A stretch of DNA of 64,000 nt, from contig JAGLCJ010000003.1 of assembly GCA_023146255.1 (NCBI GenBank), positions 561,275-625,274 of the forward strand. Reading direction: 5' to 3'. This DNA is from Alcanivoracaceae bacterium (GTDB taxonomy: Bacteria; Pseudomonadota; Gammaproteobacteria; Pseudomonadales; Alcanivoracaceae). Made by a program: the position numbers and the translations under genes. Shown piece by piece: positions 35,314 to 44,808 of this stretch; the first letter of the stretch is position 1; each line of letters opens with the position of its first letter. Below the pieces are notes generated by a model that ran no database searches, had not been told where the DNA came from, and saw only the letters and a program-made list of their open reading frames with translations.

Positions 35314-38088
35314 ATGGCTAAAAATCTGGTAATCGTCGAGTCGCCTGCCAAGGCGCGCACTATCAACCGCTACCTCGGGGACGACTTTATCGTCAAATCG
35401 AGTGTCGGCCATGTGCGTGATCTGCCGGTCGGGGGCACAGCCAAGAGCACTCCGGCGGAGCGTACTAAGGAAGCGGCTATTACCCGCTCGCTGCCTGCCG
35501 AAGAGCGCGCCCGGCACAAGGCCCGCAAGGCCCGCGAGCAGCTGGTCAATCGCATGGGGATCGACCCGGAGCATGGCTGGGCAGCGCGTTACGAGATCCT
35601 GCCCGGCAAGGAAAAGGTCATCGACGAGCTGAAACGGCTCGCCGCCAAAGCCGAAACCATCTATCTCGCCACCGACTTGGATCGCGAGGGGGAGGCCATC
35701 GCCTGGCACCTGAAAGAGGTTATCGGCGGTGACAACCAGCGCTTTAACCGCGTGGTGTTCAACGAAATTACCAAGAAGGCCATTCAGGAAGCATTCCAGA
35801 AGCCGGGCAAGCTCGACATGCATCGGGTTGAAGCGCAACAGGCGCGACGCTTCCTCGATCGCGTGGTCGGCTTCATGGTGTCGCCGCTGCTGTGGGACAA
35901 GATTGCCCGCGGCCTGTCCGCCGGTCGGGTGCAGTCGGTGGCGGTGGAGCTGGTGGTGGAACGCGAACGGGAGATTCGCGCTTTTATTCCCGACGAATAC
36001 TGGGAGCTGTTTGCCGACGGTGAAATGAAGCAGGCGGAGCCGATTCGCATGCAGGTTAATCGCCATGCTGGCGAAGCATTCCGGCCGGTTAATGAAGAGC
36101 AGGCGCGTCGTCATGAAAAGGCGTTGCGCGATGCCGGCCAGCTGAAAATTCTTGACCGTGAAGACAAGCCGACCCGATCCAAACCATCTGCGCCCTTTAT
36201 TACCTCGACACTGCAGCAGGCCGCCAGCACCCGGCTCAGCTTTGGCGTCAAGAAAACCATGATGCTGGCCCAGCGCCTTTACGAAGCTGGTCACATCACC
36301 TACATGCGTACCGACTCCACCAACCTGAGTGAAGATGCGGTAGCCGCCTGCCGGCAGTGGATCGGCAAGAAACTCGGCGAGCAGTATCTGCCGGACAAGC
36401 CGATTTCCTATTCCAGCCGGGAGGGGGCGCAGGAGGCGCACGAAGCGATTCGTCCGTCCGATGTCGGTCGGGATGCGGAATCGCTGAACGATATGGAAAA
36501 GGACGCGCGTCGTCTTTATGACCTGATCCGTCGCCAGTTTATTGCCTGCCAGATGCCGCCGGCCGAGTACCTGAGCACCACGATAACGGCACAGGCCGGT
36601 GACTACGAATTGAAAGTCCGTGGCCGGATTCTGAAGTTCGACGGCTGGACCCGGATGCTGCCACCGATGTCGCGCAAGGGCCCGGAAGATACCGAGTTGC
36701 CTGCGCTGGAAAAGGGTCAGGTATTGCCGATTCGCAAAGTTGATGCGATTCAGCATTTCACCAAACCACCGGCGCGATATACCGAAGCCAGTCTGGTGAA
36801 AGAGCTGGAAAAGCGCGGCATCGGTCGGCCGTCAACCTATGCGGCGATTATCTCGACGATTCAGGATCGCGGTTATGTCCACACCGAGAACCGGCGTTTT
36901 TATGCCGAGAAAATGGGCGATATCGTCACCGACCGTCTGGCGGAATGTTTTCCCAATCTGATGGATTACGGCTTTACCGCCAACATGGAAGAGACCCTCG
37001 ACCGGGTGGCTTCCGGTGAGCGCAACTGGCGCGACGTGCTGGATGATTTCTACAAGGATTTCAGCGCCAGACTGGAAGCTGCACAGGGCGATGCTGCCGG
37101 CAAACAGGCCAGCGGCGGCATGCGTGCCAACCTGCCGACCGAAACCGATATCGCCTGCCATGTCTGTGGCCGGCCGATGCAGATCCGGACCGGCTCCACC
37201 GGCGTTTTCCTTGGCTGCTCCGGCTACAGTCTGCCGCCGAAAGAGCGCTGCACTGCCACGCTGAATCTGCTGCCGGGTGAAGAAGCGGTACGGGTCATCG
37301 ACGATGATGATGAGGCCGAAGCGCTGGAACAGCGTCGCAAGAAGCGTTGCCAGAAATGTGGCACCGCCATGGACAGTTACCTGATGGACGAGAAGCGCAA
37401 GCTGCACGTCTGTGGTAACAACCCGGATTGTGACGGCTATCTGGTCGAGCAGGGCGAGTTTCGCATCAAGGGCTATGATGGCCCGACCATCGAGTGCGAG
37501 AAATGCGGCAATGACATGCAGCTGCGCACCGGTCGTTTCGGCAAGTTCTTCAAGTGCACCAATGAAGCCTGCGGCAATACCCGCAAGCTGCTGCGCAATG
37601 GTGAGGCAGCGCCGCCGCGGGCTGATCCGATTCCAATGGAGCACCTGAAGTGCGAGAAGGTGGATGATTTCTACCTGCTTCGCGATGGTGCCTCCGGTCT
37701 GTTTCTTGCTGCCAGCAAGTTCCCGAAAAATCGGGAAACCCGTGCACCGCTGGTCAGCGAAGTGCAGTCGGTACGTGACAAGCTGGAAGAAAAGCATCGC
37801 TATCTGGCTGACGCGCCGGCACAGGATCCGGCCGGCAATCCATCCCTGCTGCGTTTCAGTCGCAAGAGCCGTGAGCAGTACGTTCAGTCGGAAATTGATG
37901 GCAAGCCGACCGGCTGGTACGCGTTCTATCGCGACGGCGCCTGGCATGAAGAGGGCGGCGTAAACGAGAAAAAGCCGGCGGCGAAGAAAGCCGCCGCAAA
38001 GAAGCCGGCTGCAAAGAAGGCCGCAGCGAAAAAAGCCCCGGCGAAGAAAAAGGCCGCAGCAAAGAAAAAGGCACCGGTAAAAAAGTAA
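35314..38088 (+). CDS. topA: DNA topoisomerase I
   Basis: 924 residues. The Toprim domain starts at IVESPAKARTINRYLG and continues with ATDLDREGEAIAWHL. The active-site tyrosine is Y330 in ITYMRTDSTNLSE. Three four-cysteine zinc modules follow (CHVCGRPM, CQKCGTAM, CEKCGNDM). The protein ends with a Lys/Ala-rich tail made of repeated AAKK units (about 30 residues), suited to DNA or RNA polymerase contact. It relaxes negative supercoils by single-strand passage. The tail repeats are low complexity and may vary in length between strains. Confidence 0.97.
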   Translation: MAKNLVIVESPAKARTINRYLGDDFIVKSSVGHVRDLPVGGTAKSTPAERTKEAAITRSLPAEERARHKARKAREQLVNRMGIDPEHGWAARYEILPGKEKVIDELKRLAAKAETIYLATDLDREGEAIAWHLKEVIGGDNQRFNRVVFNEITKKAIQEAFQKPGKLDMHRVEAQQARRFLDRVVGFMVSPLLWDKIARGLSAGRVQSVAVELVVEREREIRAFIPDEYWELFADGEMKQAEPIRMQVNRHAGEAFRPVNEEQARRHEKALRDAGQLKILDREDKPTRSKPSAPFITSTLQQAASTRLSFGVKKTMMLAQRLYEAGHITYMRTDSTNLSEDAVAACRQWIGKKLGEQYLPDKPISYSSREGAQEAHEAIRPSDVGRDAESLNDMEKDARRLYDLIRRQFIACQMPPAEYLSTTITAQAGDYELKVRGRILKFDGWTRMLPPMSRKGPEDTELPALEKGQVLPIRKVDAIQHFTKPPARYTEASLVKELEKRGIGRPSTYAAIISTIQDRGYVHTENRRFYAEKMGDIVTDRLAECFPNLMDYGFTANMEETLDRVASGERNWRDVLDDFYKDFSARLEAAQGDAAGKQASGGMRANLPTETDIACHVCGRPMQIRTGSTGVFLGCSGYSLPPKERCTATLNLLPGEEAVRVIDDDDEAEALEQRRKKRCQKCGTAMDSYLMDEKRKLHVCGNNPDCDGYLVEQGEFRIKGYDGPTIECEKCGNDMQLRTGRFGKFFKCTNEACGNTRKLLRNGEAAPPRADPIPMEHLKCEKVDDFYLLRDGASGLFLAASKFPKNRETRAPLVSEVQSVRDKLEEKHRYLADAPAQDPAGNPSLLRFSRKSREQYVQSEIDGKPTGWYAFYRDGAWHEEGGVNEKKPAAKKAAAKKPAAKKAAAKKAPAKKKAAAKKKAPVKK

Positions 38089-38111
38089 TTTACCGGTAAC
38101 AGAAAGCCCAG

Positions 38112-38141
38112 CGGCCGGACCCGTCAAAACGGGCCCGGCCG
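38112..38141 (+). terminator. terminator after topA
   Basis: CGGCCGGACCCGT and ACGGGCCCGGCCG pair with a single A-C mismatch around CAAA, followed by TGTTGTTTC. It starts 24 bp after the stop. Confidence 0.7.
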
Positions 38142-38162
38142 TGTTGTTTCGGAGCAACCGTT

Positions 38163-38693
38163 ATGTCGCGGATGGTGCGCGAGAATCAGGTCAGTGGTCT
38201 GCGTGAGCGACTTTTTTTTGCCCAGTGGACCTTGCGCGAGTTGCGCAAGAACCTTGAGCGTAATGCTCCCCGTGGCGAGTTGCTGGCGCAGCGTGCAGCA
38301 GTGATTTTTCACCTTTACAGCACCGTGGTCGGGCTGGCGCGGCAGGCCCTGCGTGGCCAGCCGGATCTGCTGTCGGCACGGCAGATCAGTCTGGCCGAAG
38401 TGGAGCGCACCGCCACTGCAGCCGGCGTACACTCTCCGGAGTTGCTGCTGATCAGCGAGGCGCGGACCAATCGCAGTGATTTGCTTTGCTGGCTTGATGA
38501 AGAGGCGTTGTCGCTGTTTGCCGCCAGTGGCATGGCGCGACGGGCACAGGCGCCGACAGAAAACAGTCTGGCGATCGCCGCAGAAGATCCCTATGCGCTG
38601 CTCGCCAGTGGTGATATTGAACGACTGGAGCAGTCGGTGGCGCGGGTGCAGCAGTTGCTGCAGGACGCCGCCACCCTGATGGAGGAGTGGTAA
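38163..38693 (+). CDS. DUF6586-like hypothetical protein downstream of topA
   Basis: 176 residues, all helical in appearance, no signal peptide. It begins MSRMVRENQVSGLRERLFFA and ends RVQQLLQDAATLMEEW. A gene of this kind regularly follows topA in pseudomonads; the DUF6586 label is from memory of that context. Arg/Leu-rich helices suggest a small cytoplasmic helical bundle. The stop codon overlaps the start of the next gene (TAATG). Role unknown. Confidence 0.75.
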   Translation: MSRMVRENQVSGLRERLFFAQWTLRELRKNLERNAPRGELLAQRAAVIFHLYSTVVGLARQALRGQPDLLSARQISLAEVERTATAAGVHSPELLLISEARTNRSDLLCWLDEEALSLFAASGMARRAQAPTENSLAIAAEDPYALLASGDIERLEQSVARVQQLLQDAATLMEEW

Positions 38694-39370
38694 TGGACGA
38701 GCGAAGAAGTCGCGAGGCCTGGCGGGTATTGCGTATTCAGGCGGAGCTGGTGGACGGCATTGAGCATCTCGCTACCATTGGCCCATCGGTCACCATTTAT
38801 GGCAGCGCTCGGCTCGGGCCGGATTCGATTTATTACGGTCAGGCAAAAGAGCTGGCCCGCCGTTTCGGCGACACCGGTCTGAATGTGTTGACTGGCGGTG
38901 GCCCCGGCATCATGGAGGGCGCCAACGAGGGTGCCTTCGGCACTGACGGTTGCTCTATCGGGCTGAACATCAAGCTGCCCCATGAGCAGGGTGCGAATCG
39001 CTTTCAGGATCTCGGCCTCGACTTCCGTTATTTCTTTGTCCGCAAGCTGATGTTCGTCAAGCATGCGGTCGGCTTCGTCGTCTTTCCCGGTGGCTACGGC
39101 ACCATGGATGAGCTGTTCGAGGCGCTGACGCTGGTGCAGACCGGCAAGACCAAACCGTTTCCGATCGTGCTGGTGGGTCGTGATTTCTGGGGCGGGCTGG
39201 TGGACTGGATGCGTCAGGTGATGCTGGCCGAGCACGGTTGTATCGGTGAGGACGACATGGCGCTGTTCCATGTCACCGATTCGGTCAACGAGGCCTTTGA
39301 TATTGTTTACCAGAACTTCCTCCACCTGCCGGACGAGGACCGTCGGGACAATCTGCCACCGAACGTCTGA
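38693..39370 (+). CDS. LOG family (TIGR00730) Rossmann-fold protein, possible cytokinin riboside monophosphate phosphoribohydrolase
   Basis: 225 residues. The two family signatures are GGGPGIMEGANEGAF and VFPGGYGTMDELFE, forming the nucleotide phosphate site; the catalytic Arg/Glu pair lies in these. LOG enzymes cleave N6-modified AMP to free base and ribose phosphate, and some bacterial members act as pyrimidine/purine nucleotide nucleosidases. Start ATG 38693 overlaps the preceding stop and follows GGAGG; the frame's earlier GTG is unlikely. Confidence 0.88.
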   Translation: MDERRSREAWRVLRIQAELVDGIEHLATIGPSVTIYGSARLGPDSIYYGQAKELARRFGDTGLNVLTGGGPGIMEGANEGAFGTDGCSIGLNIKLPHEQGANRFQDLGLDFRYFFVRKLMFVKHAVGFVVFPGGYGTMDELFEALTLVQTGKTKPFPIVLVGRDFWGGLVDWMRQVMLAEHGCIGEDDMALFHVTDSVNEAFDIVYQNFLHLPDEDRRDNLPPNV

Positions 39371-39455
39371 CACCTGCCGCCCTGTTCTTGACCTGTTCCG
39401 GGCAGGGCGGCACAGTGACGCACCGTCACCTTGCCGCGCTTTTCCGGAGGCCCTG

Positions 39456-40250
39456 ATGTTGCGTCGCACCCTTTCCCTGTCCGTACTTCTCTCCCTGCTG
39501 ATTGCCCCGGTTTCACTGCTTGCTGAAACCGCCGAGGAAAAGGGTCTGGCCATTGCCCGCGAGGCAGATCGCCGTGGTCAGGGGTTCGGCGATTTCGAAG
39601 CGACCATGAAGATGGTGCTGAGCAGTCGCCGCGGTGATCGCTCGGAACGTGAGCTGCGCGTTCGCACCCTTGAAGGCAAGGAAGGCGAGGGCGACAAGAG
39701 CCTGACCATTTTCGATACGCCGGCGGATGTTCGTGGCACGGCACTGCTGACCTGGAGTCATCCGACCGGTGATGACGATCAGTGGCTGTATCTGCCGGCG
39801 CTGAAGCGGGTCAAGACCATCGCTTCGCGCAATCAGTCCGGCTCCTTCATGGGCAGTGAATTTGCCTTTGAAGATATGCGTGCCCAGGAAGTGGAAAAAT
39901 ACCGCTACAAGTATCTGCGCGATGAGCCCTGTGGCGAGCTGACCTGCTTTGTCTACGAGCGTTACCCGCAGGACCAGTATTCCGGTTACACCCGTCAGGT
40001 GGTGTGGATGGATCAGGCCGAATACCGGGTCCACAAGATCGATTACTTTGACCGCAAGCAGAGCCTGCTGAAAACCCTGACCGTTACCGATCACAGCCTG
40101 CATCTGGAACGCTTCTGGCAGCCGGGCAAGATGGAAATGGTCAACCACCAGACCGGCAAATCCACTGAACTGTTGTGGAGCGACTACCGCTTCAATACCG
40201 GTTTGAGCGAAGCGGACTTTACCCAGAACAGCCTGATGCGGGCGCGCTGA
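39456..40250 (+). CDS. outer-membrane lipoprotein-sorting (LolA-like) periplasmic protein
   Basis: 264 residues with a signal peptide (MLRRTLSLSVLLSLLIAPVS...LA). The mature part has the family features GFGDFEATMKMVL, SLTIFDTPADVRGTALLTW, WLYLPALKRVKTI and GSFMGSEFAFEDM (LolA-like fold PF17131). It is expected to shuttle a hydrophobic ligand through the periplasm. In many bacteria it stands next to an MMPL permease and an outer-membrane barrel; here only the barrel is adjacent, three bases on. CCGGAGG precedes the ATG. Two Cys in PCGELTC may form a disulfide. Confidence 0.85.
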   Translation: MLRRTLSLSVLLSLLIAPVSLLAETAEEKGLAIAREADRRGQGFGDFEATMKMVLSSRRGDRSERELRVRTLEGKEGEGDKSLTIFDTPADVRGTALLTWSHPTGDDDQWLYLPALKRVKTIASRNQSGSFMGSEFAFEDMRAQEVEKYRYKYLRDEPCGELTCFVYERYPQDQYSGYTRQVVWMDQAEYRVHKIDYFDRKQSLLKTLTVTDHSLHLERFWQPGKMEMVNHQTGKSTELLWSDYRFNTGLSEADFTQNSLMRAR

Positions 40251-40253
40251 TTG

Positions 40254-41519
40254 ATGCTGCGTTTACCTGCTGCCTGCCTGCTATTGCTTGCCAGCGCATC
40301 GGCGCTGGGCTGGGAGTGGCGCGGCGAAACCGGTCTGGAAGGGCGCTACTTTACCGAGGGCCCCGGCAACCCGGATTACTGGCATAACGGTTCGGCGTAT
40401 GTCCGTGGCGAGTTGCTGCACGAGTGGAATGATCGCCGTGATCTGTTCACCTTTGTGCCCTTTGCCCGTATTGACGAGAACGACAGCCAGCGCAGTCATG
40501 CCGATATTCGCGAGCTGATCTGGCTGCACGTGGCGGATGGCTGGGAATCACGGGTCGGAATCGGCAAGGTGTTCTGGGGCGTCACCGAAGGCCGGCATCT
40601 GGTCGATATCATCAACCAGACCGATGCGGTCGAGCAGCCCGATGGCGAGGACAAACTCGGCCAGCCGATGATCAATGTCTCCACCGTGCGAGACTGGGGC
40701 ACACTCGATCTGTATGTGTTGCCGGGATTTCGTGAGCGCACCTTTGCCGGCCCGGATGGTCGGCCCGGCTTGCCGGTGCCGGTCGATACCGACGCTGCCA
40801 GCTATGCCTCCCGCGCAGAGCAATACCGTGTCGATGCCGCGATTCGCTGGCAACAGATGTTCGGCAGCCTGCAACTGGCACTGTCGCATTTTTCCGGCAA
40901 TGGCCGCGAGCCGTTGCTGACGCCGAACTTCGATGATGCTTTTGCCGCGGGCTGGGTTGGCGGGCCACTGCCGCCTGGTTTCAAACCACGACTTGATCCG
41001 TTTTATCCGGTGATCGAACAGTCCGGTCTTGAAGCCCAGTATCTGCTTGGCGGCTGGCTGTTCAAGCTGGAAGCCATCGCCCGCAGCGGCAATCGTTTCG
41101 AGCGCCGCATGCATGCTGCCGATGCCGGTTTTGAATATACCCAGGTGGGCCTGTTCGGCAGCGATATGGATCTCGGCTGGATTGTCGAATACCTGTGGGA
41201 AGACCGCGCCGATAATTTTGTTTCGCCGTTTGCCAGTGACTGGTTGCTCGGTAACCGGCTGACCTTAAACGATATCGCCGGCACTGAACTGCTCTGGGGC
41301 CTGATCTGGGACCCGCAAACCGAAGAGCGCGTCTACAGCCTCGAATCCAGTCGCCGCTTCGGCGATCGCTGGCGGGCTACCTTGGAAGCGAGTATCTACA
41401 GCCGGGCCGGTGATCCGCCGACCGCGGACGAGATTTTCAACGGCGTTGCCCCGGATAAACCGTTGGCCGCGTTTTCTCGCGAAGACATGATCCAGCTCGA
41501 ACTGATTTACTTCTTCTGA
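40254..41519 (+). CDS. outer-membrane beta-barrel protein (DUF1302-like)
   Basis: 421 residues from the ATG three bases after the preceding stop. A signal peptide (MLRLPAACLLLLASASALG) is followed by alternating aromatic strands ending in LELIYFF. The segment ESRVGIGKVFWGVTEGRHLV and then N-x-x-D resembles the R-x-G..WG..N-x-x-D stretch of the DUF1302 protein at 17209. It probably forms the outer-membrane partner of the LolA-like protein. Cargo unknown. The resemblance was seen by eye, not by alignment software. Confidence 0.78.
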   Translation: MLRLPAACLLLLASASALGWEWRGETGLEGRYFTEGPGNPDYWHNGSAYVRGELLHEWNDRRDLFTFVPFARIDENDSQRSHADIRELIWLHVADGWESRVGIGKVFWGVTEGRHLVDIINQTDAVEQPDGEDKLGQPMINVSTVRDWGTLDLYVLPGFRERTFAGPDGRPGLPVPVDTDAASYASRAEQYRVDAAIRWQQMFGSLQLALSHFSGNGREPLLTPNFDDAFAAGWVGGPLPPGFKPRLDPFYPVIEQSGLEAQYLLGGWLFKLEAIARSGNRFERRMHAADAGFEYTQVGLFGSDMDLGWIVEYLWEDRADNFVSPFASDWLLGNRLTLNDIAGTELLWGLIWDPQTEERVYSLESSRRFGDRWRATLEASIYSRAGDPPTADEIFNGVAPDKPLAAFSREDMIQLELIYFF

Positions 41520-41524
41520 TCGTT

Positions 41525-42232
41525 TCAGCGGCTGACGCTGACCTGTGCGCAGGTCTGCATCAGCCCGCTTACCGTAGCCTGTTCCGGCGGCGTCACCATC
41601 AACGCATAACGCTGTTTCACCGATTGCCAGCGACGGCCGTATTCACACCAGTAACTGCGATCCGGCGGCAACCACTGGTCCGGGCTGGATGAGCCTTTGC
41701 TGCGGTTCAGGGACGCGCTCACCGGCACCAGATTATCAATGTCGTTGGCAAAGGCTTCGCGCCTTCGCAGCGGCCAGTTGTTGCCGCCGTGACCGTGCGC
41801 ATGTTTCAGCGGCACCAGATGGTCGATATCCATTTGCGTTGCCAGAAAAACCAGCTGGCCACTGTAAGGGTCGAGCCACTCGCCGCGCTCCACGACACAC
41901 TGTTGCGCGTCGCGATAGGTAACTGCTACGCGACTGGTGCGAATCAGGACTTCCGCTCGCGTGTCGCGGCAGTTGCCGTCCTCGTCACGCCAGTGCGGCC
42001 AGTCACGGCGGTCGTACAGCAGGGAAAAGGCACGGCCCTGCTGGCGTGCTTCCTCAAGCGCATCCTGCTGTTGTTGCTGGGTCGATTGGCAGGGTTCGCG
42101 GTGGCAGTGGTAGTGGCCACTGCTGCGGTCGGTGTGGCCGCCATGACGGTCGACGCCGCCGGGATGGGCCAGCGCCAGGCCGGAGAAAAGCACCAGGCCG
42201 GGGAAAAGCAATAGCCAGAACAGGGCACGCAT
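41525..42232 (-). CDS. secreted HNH endonuclease with N-terminal His-rich (YHYH-type) segment
   Basis: 235 residues from the ATG at 42232. A signal peptide (MRALFWLLLFPGLVLFSGLALA) is followed by a His/Gly-rich stretch HPGGVDRHGGHTDRSSGHYH with a nearby Cys. The nuclease core reads MDIDHLVPLKHAHGHGG ... FANDIDNLVPVSASLNRSKG, the DHxxP/N..N pattern of the HNH/GmrSD C-terminal (DUF1524) group. An exported DNase for nutrient phosphate or extracellular DNA is likely. Convergent with the OMP gene; the two stops are five bases apart. Confidence 0.85.
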   Translation of the reverse strand: MRALFWLLLFPGLVLFSGLALAHPGGVDRHGGHTDRSSGHYHCHREPCQSTQQQQQDALEEARQQGRAFSLLYDRRDWPHWRDEDGNCRDTRAEVLIRTSRVAVTYRDAQQCVVERGEWLDPYSGQLVFLATQMDIDHLVPLKHAHGHGGNNWPLRRREAFANDIDNLVPVSASLNRSKGSSSPDQWLPPDRSYWCEYGRRWQSVKQRYALMVTPPEQATVSGLMQTCAQVSVSR

Positions 42233-42283
42233 TGTCGGATATCTGCTCGCTGAGCTGCAGGATATCGCCAATCATGCCACAAC

Positions 42284-42315
42284 GATGTCACCCCGGTCAG
42301 GACCGGGGTGACATC
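42284..42315. terminator. perfect 15-bp-arm hairpin
   Basis: GATGTCACCCCGGTC and its exact complement around AG. It lies after the stop of the leftward gene at 42352 and before the start of the nuclease gene. No T-run follows. Confidence 0.6.
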
Positions 42316-42351
42316 AATCACGGAATGAATCAGGAACGAATCAGGAAAGAA

Positions 42352-42810
42352 TCAGAGATCTTCGAGACGCAGCGCGTCGCGCACGGTGCGCATTTTTTCG
42401 CGGGTCTCCTGACTGATCAGGCTGTCAAACAGGGTTTTGGCGGCGGGGGTGGGTGCCTTGGCGGCAAGCGCCTTGTACATATCGATCAGCAGATCATGGA
42501 ACAGCAGAGCCAGCGCCAGCACGGTATCGGTGTCGACCTTTTCCAGCGTGTCGCAGAGGCTGTTCAGATCCGGCGGCAGCTTCACTTCCGGGGCCTGATC
42601 GTACCAGGTCGCCAGCAGTGCCTTGGCGGCGTCCTCCTCGTAGTGCTGCAGGGCACCACTGAGGGCGCGCTCATGCTCGGCCAGATACTGCAGCAACATG
42701 CCGACCCGCTCCTTTTCGTGGCCCTTGGCCAGACCGTCGTAATCGTTGGCGAGGGTGTCGTGGAAGGTGCGGGTCCAGTCAAGGACATCACGGATCTGAC
42801 GAAAGCGCAT
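42352..42810 (-). CDS. small helical protein, possibly ferritin/rubrerythrin-like
   Basis: 152 residues from the ATG at 42810, chosen for GGGAG upstream; two earlier Met codons lack this. The sequence is a run of amphipathic helices with Glu/His sites (KGHEKERVGMLLQYLAEHER and LFHDLLIDMYKAL) that could build a ferritin-like four-helix bundle. This is a suggestion from pattern only. It follows recD by 69 bp on the same strand and may share its transcript. Confidence 0.7.
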   Translation of the reverse strand: MRFRQIRDVLDWTRTFHDTLANDYDGLAKGHEKERVGMLLQYLAEHERALSGALQHYEEDAAKALLATWYDQAPEVKLPPDLNSLCDTLEKVDTDTVLALALLFHDLLIDMYKALAAKAPTPAAKTLFDSLISQETREKMRTVRDALRLEDL

Positions 42811-42879
42811 ACTGGGTTCTCCCTGAGTCATGAGTCGATCATCGCCTGCCGATGGCCTGCGGGTACTGATCTGAGTCAA

Positions 42880-44808
42880 TCAGCCATGCAGCCTTTTTGC
42901 CAGCCCGGATGCCCGCACGGTTGGCCGCGCCGGTTGCGCCAGTGCCGCCGCCGTGCCGGCCAGAGTAAAGCGCTGGCGTGCCCGGGTAATAGCGGTATAC
43001 AGCAGCTCGCGGCTGACTGCCTGATGTGACTCCGGCAATACCAGCGCGGCGTGACGGAATTCCGAGCCCTGCGACTTGTGCACCGTCATGGCATAGACAC
43101 TCTCGACCGCATCGAGTCGGCTTGGCAACACCAGACTGATACGGCCATCCGGCAGTCGGAATGCGACCCTGAGCATGACAGGTTGATCGGCGCCGGCGAC
43201 ATTGAGGGTGACGCCAACATCGCCGTTCATCAGGCCGAGCTGGTAATCGTTGCGGGTCATGATCACCGGGCGGCCCTCGTACCAGCCTTCGCTGCGACTG
43301 ATCAGGCCGGCCTGTTGCAGCGAGCGGGCGACGCGCCGGTTCAGGCCACTGACCCCGGCATCACCTTCGCGCAGGGCGCAAAGCAGCTGGAAGTCATCGA
43401 ACGCATCGAGCACGGCGCTGGCCCACGGATCAATCTGCTCCGTCTGCGACGGCCGCAGTGCGGTAAGTTGCGTCAGGTAGTGGCGGTAGCCTTCAACGGC
43501 GAGGCGGGTAAGCGTGCTGTCGTGCAGCGTGGTCAGGCCGAGTTGTTCGATGTCGGCATGATTTTTCTGCCAGACCGCGCGGATCTGATCGCGATCACCG
43601 GCATTCACCGCCCGCGCCAGTTCGCCGATGCCGCTGTCGGCGCTGAAGCGGTGACTGACCCGCAGCATCGCCACCTGCTGGCTGAGCGCGCTGCCATTGC
43701 CGGCAAACGCGCTGACATCAACGTCGCAGTGCTCGCCCAGCCAGCGCACGGTGTCGCTGTTGTACTGGCCCTGATCCGCGCCCTGACAGAGATTACCCAG
43801 CACCGCACCGGCTTCCACCGAGGCGAGCTGATCTTTGTCACCAATCAGAATCAGACGTGTGTCCGGGCGCAGGGCATCGAGCAGGCTGGCGGTCATTTCC
43901 AGATCCATCATCGAGGCTTCATCCACCACCACCAGATCGGCGTGCAGCGGATTATGCCGGTCGTGACGGAAACGGCGGCTGTCCGGGCGGCTGCCGAGCA
44001 GTTTGTGCAGGGTGCTGACATCGGCGGGAATTTCAGCGCGAATATTTTCCGAAAGTGGCAGGCCGGCAATGGCACCGCTGATCGAGGCTTTCAGTCGCGC
44101 TGCGGCTTTACCTGTAGGAGCAGCGAGACGAATGCGCAATGGCTTGCCCTGTTCCACCGCCACCGATTGCAACAGGCCGAGCAGACGCACCACGGTGGTG
44201 GTCTTGCCGGTGCCGGGGCCGCCGGTGATCAGGGTAAAGGCACTGCGACTGGCCAGCGCGCAGGCAATCTTTTGCCAGTCCGGCTGGTTGTCGCTGCGCG
44301 CCGGGAAAAGATTGTCGAGACGCTCGCCAAGTTGAGAGGGCGTGGCAACCGGATGGCCAAGACGTTCGCTGATCTGCGCCGCGACATCGCTTTCATAACG
44401 GTAATAGCGACGCAGATAGAGCAGCTGCTCATGCAGCACCAGTGGAGCGCCATCGTTTTCCGCGTTGCTGCTGACTACGTTGGAGTCGTGCAGGGCAGCC
44501 AGCAACTGCTCCAGCGTTTGCTGTTGCAACCAGCTCAGCGGCGAATCACTGCTGTCGGTGCGCGGTGGATGCGGGAACAATTGCACCGGGGTGGTCGTCG
44601 CCCGCTGCAGATCGACACAGATATCGCCCTGACCAAGTTGCTGGCTGGCCAATGCCGCCAGCAACAGCACGCGGCTGTCCTGCTCGTCACCCTCATCCAG
44701 TAACAAGGTTGCCAGCGCCCGGTCCAGCGGCCTGATCCAGCCGTCGGCAATCCACTGGTCCAGTTGCGCCAGCGCCGGATGTTGCAGTGAAAGCAGCTCA
44801 GAGGACAT
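42880..44808 (-). CDS. recD: exodeoxyribonuclease V subunit alpha (RecD)
   Basis: 642 residues. Helicase motif I is LITGGPGTGKTTTVVR (near residue 193), motif II VVDEASMMDLEM, and the C-terminal UvrD-like part has MTVHKSQGSEF and TAITRARQRF. The conserved APTGKAAARL lies after motif I. RecD is the fast 5'-3' motor of RecBCD. The start overlaps the recB stop by 11 bases, so the two are translationally coupled. Confidence 0.96.
   Translation of the reverse strand: MSSELLSLQHPALAQLDQWIADGWIRPLDRALATLLLDEGDEQDSRVLLLAALASQQLGQGDICVDLQRATTTPVQLFPHPPRTDSSDSPLSWLQQQTLEQLLAALHDSNVVSSNAENDGAPLVLHEQLLYLRRYYRYESDVAAQISERLGHPVATPSQLGERLDNLFPARSDNQPDWQKIACALASRSAFTLITGGPGTGKTTTVVRLLGLLQSVAVEQGKPLRIRLAAPTGKAAARLKASISGAIAGLPLSENIRAEIPADVSTLHKLLGSRPDSRRFRHDRHNPLHADLVVVDEASMMDLEMTASLLDALRPDTRLILIGDKDQLASVEAGAVLGNLCQGADQGQYNSDTVRWLGEHCDVDVSAFAGNGSALSQQVAMLRVSHRFSADSGIGELARAVNAGDRDQIRAVWQKNHADIEQLGLTTLHDSTLTRLAVEGYRHYLTQLTALRPSQTEQIDPWASAVLDAFDDFQLLCALREGDAGVSGLNRRVARSLQQAGLISRSEGWYEGRPVIMTRNDYQLGLMNGDVGVTLNVAGADQPVMLRVAFRLPDGRISLVLPSRLDAVESVYAMTVHKSQGSEFRHAALVLPESHQAVSRELLYTAITRARQRFTLAGTAAALAQPARPTVRASGLAKRLHG

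Noticed and set aside
44110..44130. A third GTAGGAGC-like REP head inside recD
   Set aside because: It encodes the conserved helicase stretch APTGKAA on the reverse strand; the match to the REP head is a by-product of that coding sequence.
43051..44703. Plus-strand open frame of 550 codons opposite recD
   Set aside because: RecD motifs are complete on the reverse strand; the plus frame is a shadow without any recognisable domain.
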